DNA of 64,000 bases, from the NCBI GenBank assembly GCA_947450475.1, contig CANFVK010000004.1, positions 124,001 to 188,000 on the forward strand. Reading direction: 5' to 3'. The DNA is from Bacteriovoracaceae bacterium. GTDB taxonomy: Bacteria; Bdellovibrionota; Bacteriovoracia; Bacteriovoracales; Bacteriovoracaceae. A model generated the notes under the pieces. The model saw only the letters and a program-made list of their open reading frames with translations, did not search any database and was not told the origin of the DNA. Of this stretch, positions 1-8,600 are shown in pieces; within the stretch, counting starts at the first letter, position 1, and the number at the start of each line of letters is the position of its first letter. Made by a program: the position numbers and the translations under genes.

Positions 1-1
1 T

Positions 2-1915
2 CAAGCAGTTACATTCAATAAAAATAATTCAGACGAAATTCCCCGAGGGGAAAGCTCAGTTGATACCCTTAACTCTTATCTAACTAATGCCGAAAGCGAA
101 GGTCAAAAGTTTGGAAATCAAGAAGGTGAATCATTAGGGACGACAGAAGTAAAATCAAGATTTAATAAGGCACTCGATACAAATGTAATGCCTAATTCAA
201 ATTTTCAAATACCTCCAACTTTTTTTACTCCAACTACAGATGCATATGCACGATATGTTGGAACAATTCCTTCACCAGAAGACATTTTAAAACAAGAGCG
301 ATTCGGCAGAATTAGTTTTTATGATTCATATGATCATTCCTACAATGAAAGACAGTGGCACGAGAAAAATGGTCGTGACTTATGGTCTCGAGATGGAATA
401 TATGATCTTCATTCAAAGCAATGGGTTGATGGTGAAAAATCTTTTCAAGTTTGGTTAGAAATGCCTAATCATAGAAAAGATAGATATAATCAATTAAATG
501 ATAAAGTGAGCATTAATACAAATAAAGGAAATCGTGCTCCAGCCCAAATGACACCTTCAAGAGGAGAAAGACCAGGTAATCCAAATCCTCCCATGACACC
601 TATTCCTCCAACAACACCAGTAAATCCAGAAGTCGATTTTAAGGTCATCTTTAAAGATGCATTTATACAAGTTTACAATCTCTATGCGCTTGCGGAGTAT
701 TCAAGGAACTATCACATGTCACTAGATCTTGGTCAAAGAGATGGAGAATTAACTGGTACCGAAATTGGTTTAGAAATTGCTTTTAAAAAAGGACTGGCCC
801 AGGGATTTAATCGAAAATTTGCACAAGTTTCATACTCTGCTTATCAGAATGCATTCATAAATTCTTACTCCAAAGGTTTCTTGTCTACTTATGATTACTA
901 TAAAAATAATCCAGTTCTATCACTAAATTTTCAAAATATTATTGGACTAGACGAAGATGGAGTCGTCCAGCCTGGAGAACCATTAGATATAAAATTTAAA
1001 GTGACTAATGCCGGTGGTGTTGGTACTCAGCTATCATATTCAGTCTCTGGTGATATTGAAAATGCAGAAACATTTAAGGATTCTATCGGAGCCATTTCTT
1101 CAAAAACCATTGTAAGTCCCAACAGTATTGGAAATGTTTTATCTTCTTTAGAAGATGGAGCAACTGCAAGCTACTTACTCAATGTAAATGGTTTAAGAGA
1201 AAAATTATGGCAAGATATTAAACGCCCAATTGAAATAACTGAAATAATACCAAATTTTTCAGCAATTGATGGATCTGGCATGTTCAATGTAACAATCGCA
1301 AATATTGGCAGTATTGCCCTTAATGGTGCCATAAATTTTGAACTCAGAATCAATGGAAATATTGCCAAAAATGTCATTGCAAACCCTATGCAAGCAGGAG
1401 AAATAAAGAGTTATGCAATTGAATTTTCAAATTTAGATCCATTAATATGGATAAATGGAGGCTACAATACGGAACTTCTTCTCAAATATAACAATGTTAA
1501 TTTTGCCAGAAAAACTAGCTCACTTGCTGTTTCGAATTCTTCTGATTCCATTGCCCAATACTTTTCACGGTTGGCCAATGAAAAAGGAATCATACCTGCC
1601 GGAAATACAATTGATACTCGCTTGGCCGAGGTTAGAAATATTATCTTGCAAAAAAATTCAATTGAAGTTGGAGTTAATGTTGATGGTTCTGGAAATATTT
1701 ATAGAACCAACCCTGAAGATACAATTCCTGGAAAAATTTTAAAGGCTAAAAATTCTTATTCAAATAATTCAGTAAGAGCGGTCTCTGAATTTACAAGTAT
1801 AGCAGATGCAATGTCACAAGAAGCAAAAAGATTTAAATCAATCATCTTTATTCATCCAAAAAGAGATTCTTATAATGAAATATTAAAAAGCATCAGTGGA
1901 AAAAAATACAAATAA
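2..1915 (+). CDS. Large surface/secreted-type protein with Gly-spaced repeat and beta-sandwich segments (5' end outside window)
   Basis: The reading frame is open from base 2, so the gene begins upstream and only its last 637 codons are seen. I do not recognise a named family. A segment near the left edge (GQKFGNQEGESLGTTE) resembles a later one (GQRDGELTGTEIGLE, about 180 residues after the ATG at 188), which suggests a degenerate repeat with Gly every four or so residues. Between them lies a Pro/Thr-rich linker. The C-terminal half has two segments that look like Ig/CARDB-type beta-sandwiches (one beginning near LDEDGVVQPGEP, the next near ITEIIPNFSAIDG). The composition (Asn, Ser, Tyr rich, no membrane span in the visible part) fits a cell-surface or secreted protein. 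Localisation is inferred because the N-terminus is missing. Confidence 0.75.
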   Translation, partial: QAVTFNKNNSDEIPRGESSVDTLNSYLTNAESEGQKFGNQEGESLGTTEVKSRFNKALDTNVMPNSNFQIPPTFFTPTTDAYARYVGTIPSPEDILKQERFGRISFYDSYDHSYNERQWHEKNGRDLWSRDGIYDLHSKQWVDGEKSFQVWLEMPNHRKDRYNQLNDKVSINTNKGNRAPAQMTPSRGERPGNPNPPMTPIPPTTPVNPEVDFKVIFKDAFIQVYNLYALAEYSRNYHMSLDLGQRDGELTGTEIGLEIAFKKGLAQGFNRKFAQVSYSAYQNAFINSYSKGFLSTYDYYKNNPVLSLNFQNIIGLDEDGVVQPGEPLDIKFKVTNAGGVGTQLSYSVSGDIENAETFKDSIGAISSKTIVSPNSIGNVLSSLEDGATASYLLNVNGLREKLWQDIKRPIEITEIIPNFSAIDGSGMFNVTIANIGSIALNGAINFELRINGNIAKNVIANPMQAGEIKSYAIEFSNLDPLIWINGGYNTELLLKYNNVNFARKTSSLAVSNSSDSIAQYFSRLANEKGIIPAGNTIDTRLAEVRNIILQKNSIEVGVNVDGSGNIYRTNPEDTIPGKILKAKNSYSNNSVRAVSEFTSIADAMSQEAKRFKSIIFIHPKRDSYNEILKSISGKKYK

Positions 1916-1921
1916 TTATGC

Positions 1922-1958
1922 AAATGAAGTGAAACTGAAAATAAGTTTCGCTTCATTT
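1922..1958. terminator. Bidirectional hairpin terminator between convergent genes
   Basis: A 15-bp stem (aaatgaagtgaaact against agtttcgcttcattt, one G-U pair) with a 7-base loop lies between the convergent genes ending at 1915 and 1953. On the plus strand it is followed by a T-rich stretch. The stop codon of the minus-strand gene lies inside the right arm. Confidence 0.65.
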
Positions 1959-2783
1959 TAGATTTTTGAGTATTTCATTAACTTGATTTAATGCTTCAGT
2001 ATTGCCGTATTTTTGAAACCCTTTTTTTAGAATATTGCCCTTTTTGCCCATTTCTTCAATTAATAGTTTTCTATCCTTTTCAGAAATTGTTTTTAATGAA
2101 AACAGTTTATTCATCGATTTTAATCGCCACATATCCATGGCGACAAAAGTAGTAGATAGTTGATCTGAATGCCCCCCATATTTAGTAACCAGAGTTTCAT
2201 TAATAAATCCAATCTCATAGCGTGAAGAAATTTTTAACCACAGGTCATAATCTTCACAGACGGGATAATTTATATCAAATCCATTCAATTCAAGAAATAA
2301 ATCTTTTTTTATGACAACAGAGGAAGGCCCGATCAGGCATTGTTTTAAGCACTCAGCAAAAATATAACCGCCACATTTTTGATGATGCTTGCTTTGATTA
2401 ATTCTCACTCCATTTTTGATCCACACCTCATCGGTGTATACAATTTTCAAGTTTGGATTAGATTTAAAAAAAATCATCTGTTTTGCCAACTTATCCTTTA
2501 ACCATTCATCGTCTGAATCTAAAAAGGCAACCCAAGTTCCAAAAGAATTTTGTACCCCTATGTTGCGGGCCGAAGATACTCCTTGATTTTTTTGATAAAT
2601 ATATTTAATTCTATTACTATTAATGAGAGGATCTAAAACATCACGACTGTTATCAGTAGATCCATCATCAACAATAATAATTTCCATACTTTTATAAGAT
2701 TGATTTAATAACGAATCAACTGCTCTTAAAAGAAGAGTCGATCTATTAAAAGTTGGGATAATGACAGAAACTAATTCAGACAT
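1953..2783 (-). CDS. Family 2 glycosyltransferase
   Basis: A 276-residue inverting GT-A glycosyltransferase. The N-terminus has the family signature VSVIIPTFNR, the nucleotide-binding VDDGS at residues 38-42, SARN near 71-74, and the metal-binding DSD at 89-91 in FLDSDDEW. The EDYDLW motif, typical of the acceptor/catalytic region, lies in the C-terminal half. There is no signal peptide or membrane span, so it probably acts on the cytoplasmic face on a lipid-linked or polysaccharide precursor. Donor and acceptor cannot be read from the sequence. A GTGAG Shine-Dalgarno precedes the ATG. It stands alone rather than in a sugar cluster. Confidence 0.88.
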   Translation of the reverse strand: MSELVSVIIPTFNRSTLLLRAVDSLLNQSYKSMEIIIVDDGSTDNSRDVLDPLINSNRIKYIYQKNQGVSSARNIGVQNSFGTWVAFLDSDDEWLKDKLAKQMIFFKSNPNLKIVYTDEVWIKNGVRINQSKHHQKCGGYIFAECLKQCLIGPSSVVIKKDLFLELNGFDINYPVCEDYDLWLKISSRYEIGFINETLVTKYGGHSDQLSTTFVAMDMWRLKSMNKLFSLKTISEKDRKLLIEEMGKKGNILKKGFQKYGNTEALNQVNEILKNLK

Positions 2784-2827
2784 GTCTCACTAGAGTATAA
2801 AAAGGCTTATCGAAAGTATAATAGAAT

Positions 2828-3508
2828 CTATTCATAGCTAGCATAAATAAGAGCACCGCCCTTAATTCGATTAATGACTTCAACATAATATCTTAAATCC
2901 AGTGCAGGACATCCCCAACTTCTGCCAATTTTTGCACCAGGAGCTACATAGCTTGCACCATGTATGACAATTTCCCGACTTCGAGCATTTGAATTTGTTT
3001 TTGAAAGTCCATCAAGCGCCAGAGAAAGACCATGAGCGCCTTGATACGTTTGCGCTGTTAGGTAGAATCCCAATGAAGTCATCAACGAACCAGGATTATT
3101 AGAAAAAGTTGTGGCATATCCATCATAGTCAGGATCAGAATTTTTCCCATGAGCTGTTAAATACTTATCAACCTGCCCTGTCGTCATATCAATCACAAAA
3201 AAGCGCTCTTTAGAATTATGCTGCTTGAAATCTATGATTACCAAGTAGTTTTTATTTTTGATTAAGTTTAAATTTTTTTCGTAAAAATCAAGTCCTTTCA
3301 AAAGTATTTGTTTCGGTATCAGTCTATCTCGATCAATGTATGCATAAGTGTTATTGGATTCAAACGGAATTTGAACTTTGGAAGGTGTCACTACAACTTT
3401 GGGGGGTGAACTTAATGATTTCTTAGCAAGAATAGAAGGACTTCTAGCTCCCATGGCATGAATACGGAATGAATAAAAAAATAAACCGACATAAAGAAAA
3501 TGCTTCAT
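2828..3508 (-). CDS. Exported murein L,D-transpeptidase-family (YkuD_2-like) protein
   Basis: A 226-residue protein with an N-terminal signal peptide (about residues 1-18) and a YkuD_2-type catalytic region. His183 lies in IHGASY and the nucleophile Cys200 in GRSWGCPAL, the arrangement of this L,D-transpeptidase subfamily. The family remodels or cross-links peptidoglycan in the periplasm through 3-3 bonds or lipoprotein attachment. In predatory Bdellovibrio, L,D-transpeptidases modify both predator and prey wall, so a similar role here is a reasonable inference. AAGGA lies about eight bases before the ATG. Next to the GT2 gene on the same strand, but a 44-base gap gives no proof of co-transcription. 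Confidence 0.85.
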   Translation of the reverse strand: MKHFLYVGLFFYSFRIHAMGARSPSILAKKSLSSPPKVVVTPSKVQIPFESNNTYAYIDRDRLIPKQILLKGLDFYEKNLNLIKNKNYLVIIDFKQHNSKERFFVIDMTTGQVDKYLTAHGKNSDPDYDGYATTFSNNPGSLMTSLGFYLTAQTYQGAHGLSLALDGLSKTNSNARSREIVIHGASYVAPGAKIGRSWGCPALDLRYYVEVINRIKGGALIYASYE

Positions 3509-3812
3509 CCTGAAGTTCCTTGATAATTAGATATTGTAGATATGAAATGCTTTTGCATTTAAGCGGCCAAAAATTTTTATGAAATTATTTATATTTAGAG
3601 TTTTCATGGATGTTTATTTAGTCACCGAAGAATTTTCTCAGTTTCAAAATGTAACCATCACACAATAATAGACTGATTTTGTTAGTATTGTCTTCGTTTT
3701 AAAATAGTAACTTCCGGTAAATTAAAGTCTTTGTTCAAAAATGGCGAATAGGTTATTAATAATCAAAACCTTATACTGTAAAAAGCCGATGCCGATGTGG
3801 AGAATCTTCATT
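3509..3812. other. Intergenic region between divergent genes
   Basis: About 300 bases separate the starts of the transpeptidase-like gene and the small lipoprotein. Apart from a small hairpin (aaatgc-tttt-gcattt, 3545-3560) and AT-rich stretches suitable for promoters, I see no ORF with a ribosome-binding site and no RNA gene. Confidence 0.5.
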
Positions 3813-4244
3813 ATGAGAGTTAAATTTTTAATACGATGTATTTTAGCTAGCATTTTTCTGGCAAGTTGCGCGCATGAACCAATACCCTTTACAACATCAA
3901 ATGAGAATACTTGGTTCTTTGAAAAAGGCAGCGATGGTGTTTATCCAATCTATTGTATGGCCAATAAAAAAGATAAAACAGCTGAACCAATATGTTTAAA
4001 AGCCGAAAGAAGGTACTTAAAGCAAAACGAGTACGGTAAAATAACTCAGCCTAATCCAATTGTACCAGTTCCCACTTCTACAAATATTTCATCTTCTGCT
4101 CAAGCTCCTGCTATGGAAGCAAAAGTCGAGAATCAAAGTGAAGAATCAAGTGGAGATCCGCAAAGCTGGGGCCAATCAGATTCAATAATTGGTCCAATGA
4201 ATGGATGTCAAAAAGAAACTAGAGAAAATATTTTATCCAAGTAG
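3813..4244 (+). CDS. Small lipoprotein of unknown function
   Basis: A 143-residue protein with an N-terminal signal and the lipobox LASC followed by AHEP, so it should be lipidated and sorted to the outer membrane. The frame is open further upstream (from 3741), but the ATG at 3813 is preferred because it gives a proper lipoprotein signal and has a TGGAGA Shine-Dalgarno about ten bases upstream. The mature part is hydrophilic, with a low-complexity Pro/Ser/Glu segment near residues 85-130. No domain is recognised. Confidence 0.75.
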   Translation: MRVKFLIRCILASIFLASCAHEPIPFTTSNENTWFFEKGSDGVYPIYCMANKKDKTAEPICLKAERRYLKQNEYGKITQPNPIVPVPTSTNISSSAQAPAMEAKVENQSEESSGDPQSWGQSDSIIGPMNGCQKETRENILSK

Positions 4245-4253
4245 ATGTTTGCA

Positions 4254-5039
4254 CTAATTTGAACGAAACCACGGGATAAACATTGAAGTATTATCCTGAT
4301 AGCGTCTGTACTTATCGCCCCTAGATTTCAAAGATTGAGCTTCAGAAAGTGGTACACCTGTAACTTTAAGTAGCAGAAAAAGAATAATTAGTGGACAGTA
4401 AATGGCCCACCAAAGATTACTAGTCCCCAACGATGCTAGGAAAAAACTCCACCATATCATACTTTCAAAAAAATAATTTGGATGCCGCGAATACTTCCAC
4501 AAACCGATGTTACAAACTTCACCTTTGTTTATAGGATTAGATCTAAATGCATTCATTTGATGATCAGCAAGACCTTCTCCTAAAAATGAAATAATCCATA
4601 AACCTAAGCCCCAGTACTCAAAAAATGACATTTGAGTATTCGTATTTTGGAAAACAAAGATAAAAGGAATAGTTAAAAGCGAAACACTTAAAGCTTGAGT
4701 AATATAAAAAAGCAAGAACCTAAACTTATAATTCTGCCCATATTCGTTAGCTAAAGCCAGATAACGCGAATCCACTTGAGGATGATGTTTAAAAATTCTA
4801 ATTGTTAAAAAAGATCCTAATCGTAAACTCCAGATTCCGATCATAGAAAGAAACAAAATCTTTCTAAGAAAATAACCCTGGCAAAAAAAATAGAAAATAA
4901 AAGCCTGTATTAAAAAGCTATAGGACCAGAGTGCATCAACGATTGAGTAGTTTTTTATTTTGTTCGCAATTCCCCAAAGAGAAGCCATCAAGAACAAAAT
5001 AACAGTAAATGATAATAAAAAAATTAGCCAGTTACTCAT
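4254..5039 (-). CDS. DUF1295 (steroid 5-alpha-reductase-like) membrane protein
   Basis: A 261-residue polytopic membrane protein with about seven hydrophobic spans. The C-terminal signature GLWKYSRHPNYFFE is typical of DUF1295 and of the related isoprenylcysteine-methyltransferase and steroid-reductase superfamily, where the RHPNY motif contributes to cofactor binding. Substrate unknown; lipid or steroid reduction would be a guess. Its start overlaps the end of the upstream DUF2062 gene by eight bases, and AAGGA lies inside that gene, so the pair is probably translationally coupled. Confidence 0.85.
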   Translation of the reverse strand: MSNWLIFLLSFTVILFLMASLWGIANKIKNYSIVDALWSYSFLIQAFIFYFFCQGYFLRKILFLSMIGIWSLRLGSFLTIRIFKHHPQVDSRYLALANEYGQNYKFRFLLFYITQALSVSLLTIPFIFVFQNTNTQMSFFEYWGLGLWIISFLGEGLADHQMNAFRSNPINKGEVCNIGLWKYSRHPNYFFESMIWWSFFLASLGTSNLWWAIYCPLIILFLLLKVTGVPLSEAQSLKSRGDKYRRYQDNTSMFIPWFRSN

Positions 5040-5487
5040 TTGAATTTTCCTTAATTTTTAAAACAACAGGTATCAGGTAACGCATTAAAATAAAATAGGA
5101 ACATAAACTTATAAGCATCCAAACAACAACTTCCCCAAGCGCAATTAGTGAGAATTTATCAAGAAATTTCTTAGGATCTTCTATAAACAATCTAACAATC
5201 ACATCAGGTCTTATAGGTATGTCTTTTAAAGAAAATATTGTTGAAATGAATTTAATGTAAATGGGAATAAGCAATATTTGAATTGGATACATTAAATAAT
5301 TAACACTTTGTAAAACGGCGTGATTTAAACGAAAAAAGTGCCCTGCGATTAAAGCCAAGAGGGTCGTAAAACCAAGCAAGGGAAAGCAACCTATCAAAAT
5401 ACCAACGACTAAGCTTTGAGCTAGTTTTTCAGGAGATAAACCTTTTGAAAGTTCATCAATAATCACTTTTTTTATTTTCTTAAACAT
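5032..5487 (-). CDS. DUF2062 membrane protein
   Basis: A 151-residue inner-membrane protein matching DUF2062: the N-terminal LSPEKLAQSLVVGILIGCFP followed by a Gly-rich span and a further pair of hydrophobic segments is characteristic. The family often sits beside glycosyltransferases or lipid enzymes, but its biochemical role is unknown. A GAGGA site precedes the ATG by about seven bases. First gene of a two-gene minus-strand unit with the DUF1295 gene. Confidence 0.85.
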   Translation of the reverse strand: MFKKIKKVIIDELSKGLSPEKLAQSLVVGILIGCFPLLGFTTLLALIAGHFFRLNHAVLQSVNYLMYPIQILLIPIYIKFISTIFSLKDIPIRPDVIVRLFIEDPKKFLDKFSLIALGEVVVWMLISLCSYFILMRYLIPVVLKIKENSNE

Positions 5488-5595
5488 TACTTATTCCTCA
5501 ATAAAAGTATTGCTTAAAATACCAACCTTGCCAATTAGACAAGCTCATTACGAGATTTTTAGTACTGCACAAGGCCATAGAATTTTTTGTTTTTT

Positions 5596-5625
5596 TTGAA
5601 TAAAATTTTAAGACTCAGCTACAAT
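5596..5625 (+). promoter_or_regulatory. Predicted sigma-70-like promoter of the C1 peptidase gene
   Basis: TTGAAT (5596-5601) and TACAAT (5620-5625) are separated by 18 bases, giving a transcript start near 5632 and a leader of about 29 bases that contains an AAGGA Shine-Dalgarno. Read by eye only. Confidence 0.45.
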
Positions 5626-5660
5626 AATCAAGGATCAAATCTATTTATAAGGATGAACAA

Positions 5661-7103
5661 ATGAAATTTTTATTTCTTATTATCGTCTTTTACTCAATTG
5701 GTATTCAAGCAAATGAATCCTCAAGCTGGATAAAAGGCAACACGGGAGTTTCAAAACTTGACAAGCAACAAAGAGCATTAATCTTTGGCAATCGGATGTA
5801 TACTGCCGAAGGAACATTAAAGTATACAGAGGTAAAAGACAAAGAACTCTTTGATTGGAGAAATGTCGACACCCAAAATTGGATAAGCCCCATTTCCAAT
5901 CAAGGAAATTGCGGATCATGTGTTGCATTTGCTGCAGTTGCAGTCCTTGAAGCACAATTTACGATAGATTCAAAACTCTCTTGGCTAAAGCCGCAATTTT
6001 CACAAGAGGCATTTTTTAATTGCGGCGGTGGCAGTTGCAAATATGGCTGGTATCCAGATTGGGCGGCATCTCAACTAAAAAGATATGGAACAACTGACCT
6101 GGCCTGTGTTCCCTACGACCTTGGAGTAACTGGCAAAGATATTATGTGCCAAGCAAATTATTGCAATGATCAATCCAATAGAACCATTAGAATTTCAAAT
6201 ATCACAACCCCAAGTCGAGTAATCGGTGGAAGTGATAAAAAAGTAAAAGATGCTCTAAAGCATGGCCCTCTTCTTACAACTCTAAATGTGCGAGAAGACT
6301 TTCTTTATTACAAATCTGGGGTCTATAAAACTAATTCTCGCAACAAGGTTGGAGGACATGCTGTTGCACTAATTGGTTTCGATGATTTTAGGCGAGCTTG
6401 GTTAATTAAGAATTCTTGGGGAGAAGATTGGGGTGAAAATGGTTTTGCATGGGTTTCATATGATGACCCTTCTGGAGTTGCTAATCAAACATGGGGTTAT
6501 GAACTAAATTTATCTACGTTAAAATTAGACTTATCTGATTTAAAAAATGGAGACTTTCTTGCTGGTAAAAAAAATCTGCATTATCAAATAAATGCCACAG
6601 GAAAAGATGTACAATTAAAAATTCGGTCTGCCACGAATGACCTCAAAAATTTCAGTTGCGATAAAAAAAATCAACTATGTCAATTGGACACTGATCGCTT
6701 AGCTGATGGAGGCTATGATCTCTTTTTAACCAGTGATGGACAGCAGAGTATTGTTAAAAAAATTTATATTTCAAATAATAGACCTGATATAACACTTTTT
6801 TGGGGAGAACAAACTCCGCCGAATAATTCGACTCTTCGAGGTCGTATTGATTTTCCACTCAAATTAAATAAACCTGCTGATTCAGTACCTCCAACCATGA
6901 TTCGTTTTGTTGTGACGGATTATCGCGGAAATGAGGTCTATCAGACAATATATAAAGATTCCGCTAGCGAAATGCTGCTTGGTTTTAGAACTTCAAACTT
7001 AAGAAATGGTAAGTATATTTTTACATTCGAAGCAGAAATTTACTATCAAGGCATAAAAGAAAAAATATCAACGGATCCTAAAGAATACTTTATCTATAAT
7101 TAA
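5661..7103 (+). CDS. Exported papain-family (C1) cysteine protease
   Basis: A 480-residue protein with a signal peptide (about residues 1-17), a short pro-region, and a papain-fold domain at about 65-285. The catalytic set is complete: oxyanion Gln81, Cys87 in [10 protein letters not shown], His233 in [10 protein letters not shown] and Asn251 in [13 protein letters not shown]. The residue after the nucleophile is Val instead of the usual Trp. Residues 290-480 form a separate all-beta region, perhaps two small Ig-like modules for substrate or surface binding. A secreted or periplasmic protease is expected. Monocistronic, with its own predicted promoter and a strong terminator. A second C1-like protease lies at 38492-39463. 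Confidence 0.9.
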   Translation: MKFLFLIIVFYSIGIQANESSSWIKGNTGVSKLDKQQRALIFGNRMYTAEGTLKYTEVKDKELFDWRNVDTQNWISPISNQGNCGSCVAFAAVAVLEAQFTIDSKLSWLKPQFSQEAFFNCGGGSCKYGWYPDWAASQLKRYGTTDLACVPYDLGVTGKDIMCQANYCNDQSNRTIRISNITTPSRVIGGSDKKVKDALKHGPLLTTLNVREDFLYYKSGVYKTNSRNKVGGHAVALIGFDDFRRAWLIKNSWGEDWGENGFAWVSYDDPSGVANQTWGYELNLSTLKLDLSDLKNGDFLAGKKNLHYQINATGKDVQLKIRSATNDLKNFSCDKKNQLCQLDTDRLADGGYDLFLTSDGQQSIVKKIYISNNRPDITLFWGEQTPPNNSTLRGRIDFPLKLNKPADSVPPTMIRFVVTDYRGNEVYQTIYKDSASEMLLGFRTSNLRNGKYIFTFEAEIYYQGIKEKISTDPKEYFIYN

Positions 7104-7116
7104 TCGATTCTTCTAA

Positions 7117-7151
7117 TCGATGGGAAAAGTCTCAGTACTTATTCCCATCGA
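7117..7151 (+). terminator. Hairpin terminator after the C1 peptidase
   Basis: A 10-bp stem tcgatgggaa/ttcccatcga is continued inward by aagt/actt with one unpaired A, leaving a 6-base loop. It lies 14 bases after the stop codon and is followed by a T-rich, AT-rich tail. Confidence 0.65.
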
Positions 7152-7261
7152 CTTTAAACAAACTCATAATTTTATCATTTATTTTTATTAATTTTTTGTA
7201 TTTATTATTTAAATTAAAAAAAATCATAATAAATCATGAATTATTTTTTGTGAGGCATAAA

Positions 7262-7762
7262 ATGACAAAAATAAAAAACAAAGATTCTATCATCAACACT
7301 AAGGGCACTTTACCAGACGTAGAATCAGTAGCGCATGACTTTACAATGGTTTTACCTGATATGCAGGAGATAACATTATATTCATTTCAAGGGAAACACA
7401 AATTATTGAATATCTATCCAAGTATTGATACTAGCACTTGTGCAAGAAGTGTGCGTGAATTCTTCAAAAGAGCATCGGCCATACCCAACGCCGTTGTCAT
7501 TAATCTCTCTCTTGATCTTCCCTTTGCCATAAAAAGGTTTAATAAAAATGAGCATCTAGAAAATATTGTGTCTGCTTCTTTATTTAGATCTGATTTTTTT
7601 AAATATTATCATCTCGATATGATTGATGGCTTACTTAAGGGATTATGTTCTAGAGTTGTGATGGTCATTAACGAAAAGAATGAAATTACCTATACTGAAC
7701 AAGTTGCAGATATCACTCATGAACCAAATTACGAATTGGCGCTTGATGCACTAAAAATTTAA
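7262..7762 (+). CDS. tpx: Thiol peroxidase (Tpx-type peroxiredoxin) lacking the usual resolving cysteine
   Basis: A 166-residue Tpx-family peroxiredoxin reducing hydrogen peroxide and alkyl hydroperoxides. The peroxidatic Cys60 lies in IYPSIDTSTC with the preceding Thr57, and DLPFAIKRF is the diagnostic Tpx helix. In E. coli Tpx this helix carries the resolving cysteine (Cys95, in the segment RFC), whereas here the aligned residue is Asn94. The only other cysteine is Cys129 in KGLCSR, where homologues usually have Ala. The enzyme is therefore 1-Cys or uses Cys129 or an outside thiol. The ATG at 7262 is chosen over an open frame from 7196 because it has a GAGG site and starts where Tpx proteins start. 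Convergent with a receiver gene 3 bases downstream. Confidence 0.88.
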   Translation: MTKIKNKDSIINTKGTLPDVESVAHDFTMVLPDMQEITLYSFQGKHKLLNIYPSIDTSTCARSVREFFKRASAIPNAVVINLSLDLPFAIKRFNKNEHLENIVSASLFRSDFFKYYHLDMIDGLLKGLCSRVVMVINEKNEITYTEQVADITHEPNYELALDALKI

Positions 7763-7765
7763 AAT

Positions 7766-8134
7766 TTATTTTACAGAAATTTTTACATAACGAATTAGTC
7801 TATTAAAATCGATTGGCTTATCAATAAAAAAAGTGTTTTCAATAGTTTTTATTTCTTCAGGTAAATCTGGTATATGACCCGAAACCATAATGACTGTCGT
7901 ATCTTGATTTAGTCCAGGTTTAGTTCTTAATGCCACTAAAAATTGAGCGCCATCCATCAACGGCATTAAGTGATCGAGAGTTATTATATCAAATTTTTGT
8001 AAAGTGCATTCAGTATAGGCATCAAAGCCATCACAAGCAAATGTGACACTATCAAAGTTTAATTCATCTCTAAAAACATTATCAAAGAATTCATGCATTT
8101 CTTTTTCATCTTCAATTACCAAAACTTTTTTCAT
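7766..8134 (-). CDS. Single-domain response regulator (receiver)
   Basis: A 122-residue stand-alone REC domain with the acidic pair Glu8/Asp9, phospho-acceptor Asp54 in IITLDHLMPLMDG, Ser85 in VIMVSG and Lys106 in FIDKP. All catalytic residues for phosphorylation are present and there is no output domain, so it probably works by protein-protein contact, as CheY or Spo0F do. No kinase gene is adjacent. Confidence 0.9.
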   Translation of the reverse strand: MKKVLVIEDEKEMHEFFDNVFRDELNFDSVTFACDGFDAYTECTLQKFDIITLDHLMPLMDGAQFLVALRTKPGLNQDTTVIMVSGHIPDLPEEIKTIENTFFIDKPIDFNRLIRYVKISVK

Positions 8135-8225
8135 ATGAATTTATTTCCAATTTAATATTTCACTATTCGACTTATTATAAGCTAAACTTAAGCTATACAC
8201 TATATCCTGAGCGAAAGAGTTTAAA

Positions 8226-8591
8226 ATGAGTATAATTGCTATAACCGAATCGAATATTGAAGACGTCCTGAATAGACACCAAATTGTTATTCTAGACTTT
8301 TGGGCCGGTTGGTGCGAGCCATGTAAGGTATTTTCACCAATATTTCAACGAATTGCTGATAAAAATCAGGATTTATTTTTTGGAAAAGTCAATACAGAAA
8401 CTGAGCATTTGCTAAGTGAAGATTTTCAAATTCGCTCTATTCCAACCCTCGTTGTTTTAAAAGATAAAACCATCATCCTAACTGAGTCCGGTGTAATACC
8501 GGAGTATATTCTCCAGGATATTGTATCAAAATCACGCGCTGTAATAGTTGATGAGTTACCTAGAGAAGATGATGAATATCAAGACAAATAG
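8226..8591 (+). CDS. Thioredoxin-like protein (WCEPC active site)
   Basis: A 121-residue thioredoxin fold with the redox motif WCEPC (Cys30, Cys33) in place of the canonical WCGPC, and the cis-Pro at 73 in RSIPT. No signal peptide, so it is cytoplasmic. The Glu in the CxxC loop should shift the redox potential. It sits 460 bases from the unusual Tpx gene on the same strand, and thioredoxins are the normal reductants of Tpx, but a minus-strand receiver gene lies between them, so a functional link is only a suggestion. Confidence 0.88.
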   Translation: MSIIAITESNIEDVLNRHQIVILDFWAGWCEPCKVFSPIFQRIADKNQDLFFGKVNTETEHLLSEDFQIRSIPTLVVLKDKTIILTESGVIPEYILQDIVSKSRAVIVDELPREDDEYQDK

Positions 8592-8600
8592 TATTCAGAT

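Noticed and set aside
1171..1377. Open frames antisense to or inside the known genes (for example 1171-1377, 12433-12774, 47344-47676)
   Set aside because: All overlap long, well-supported coding regions in other frames; I found no independent ribosome-binding site or family match for them.
3606..3668. 20-codon ORF in the 3.5-3.8 kb gap
   Set aside because: Too short, without a Shine-Dalgarno, and with no hydrophobic or charged feature to support it.
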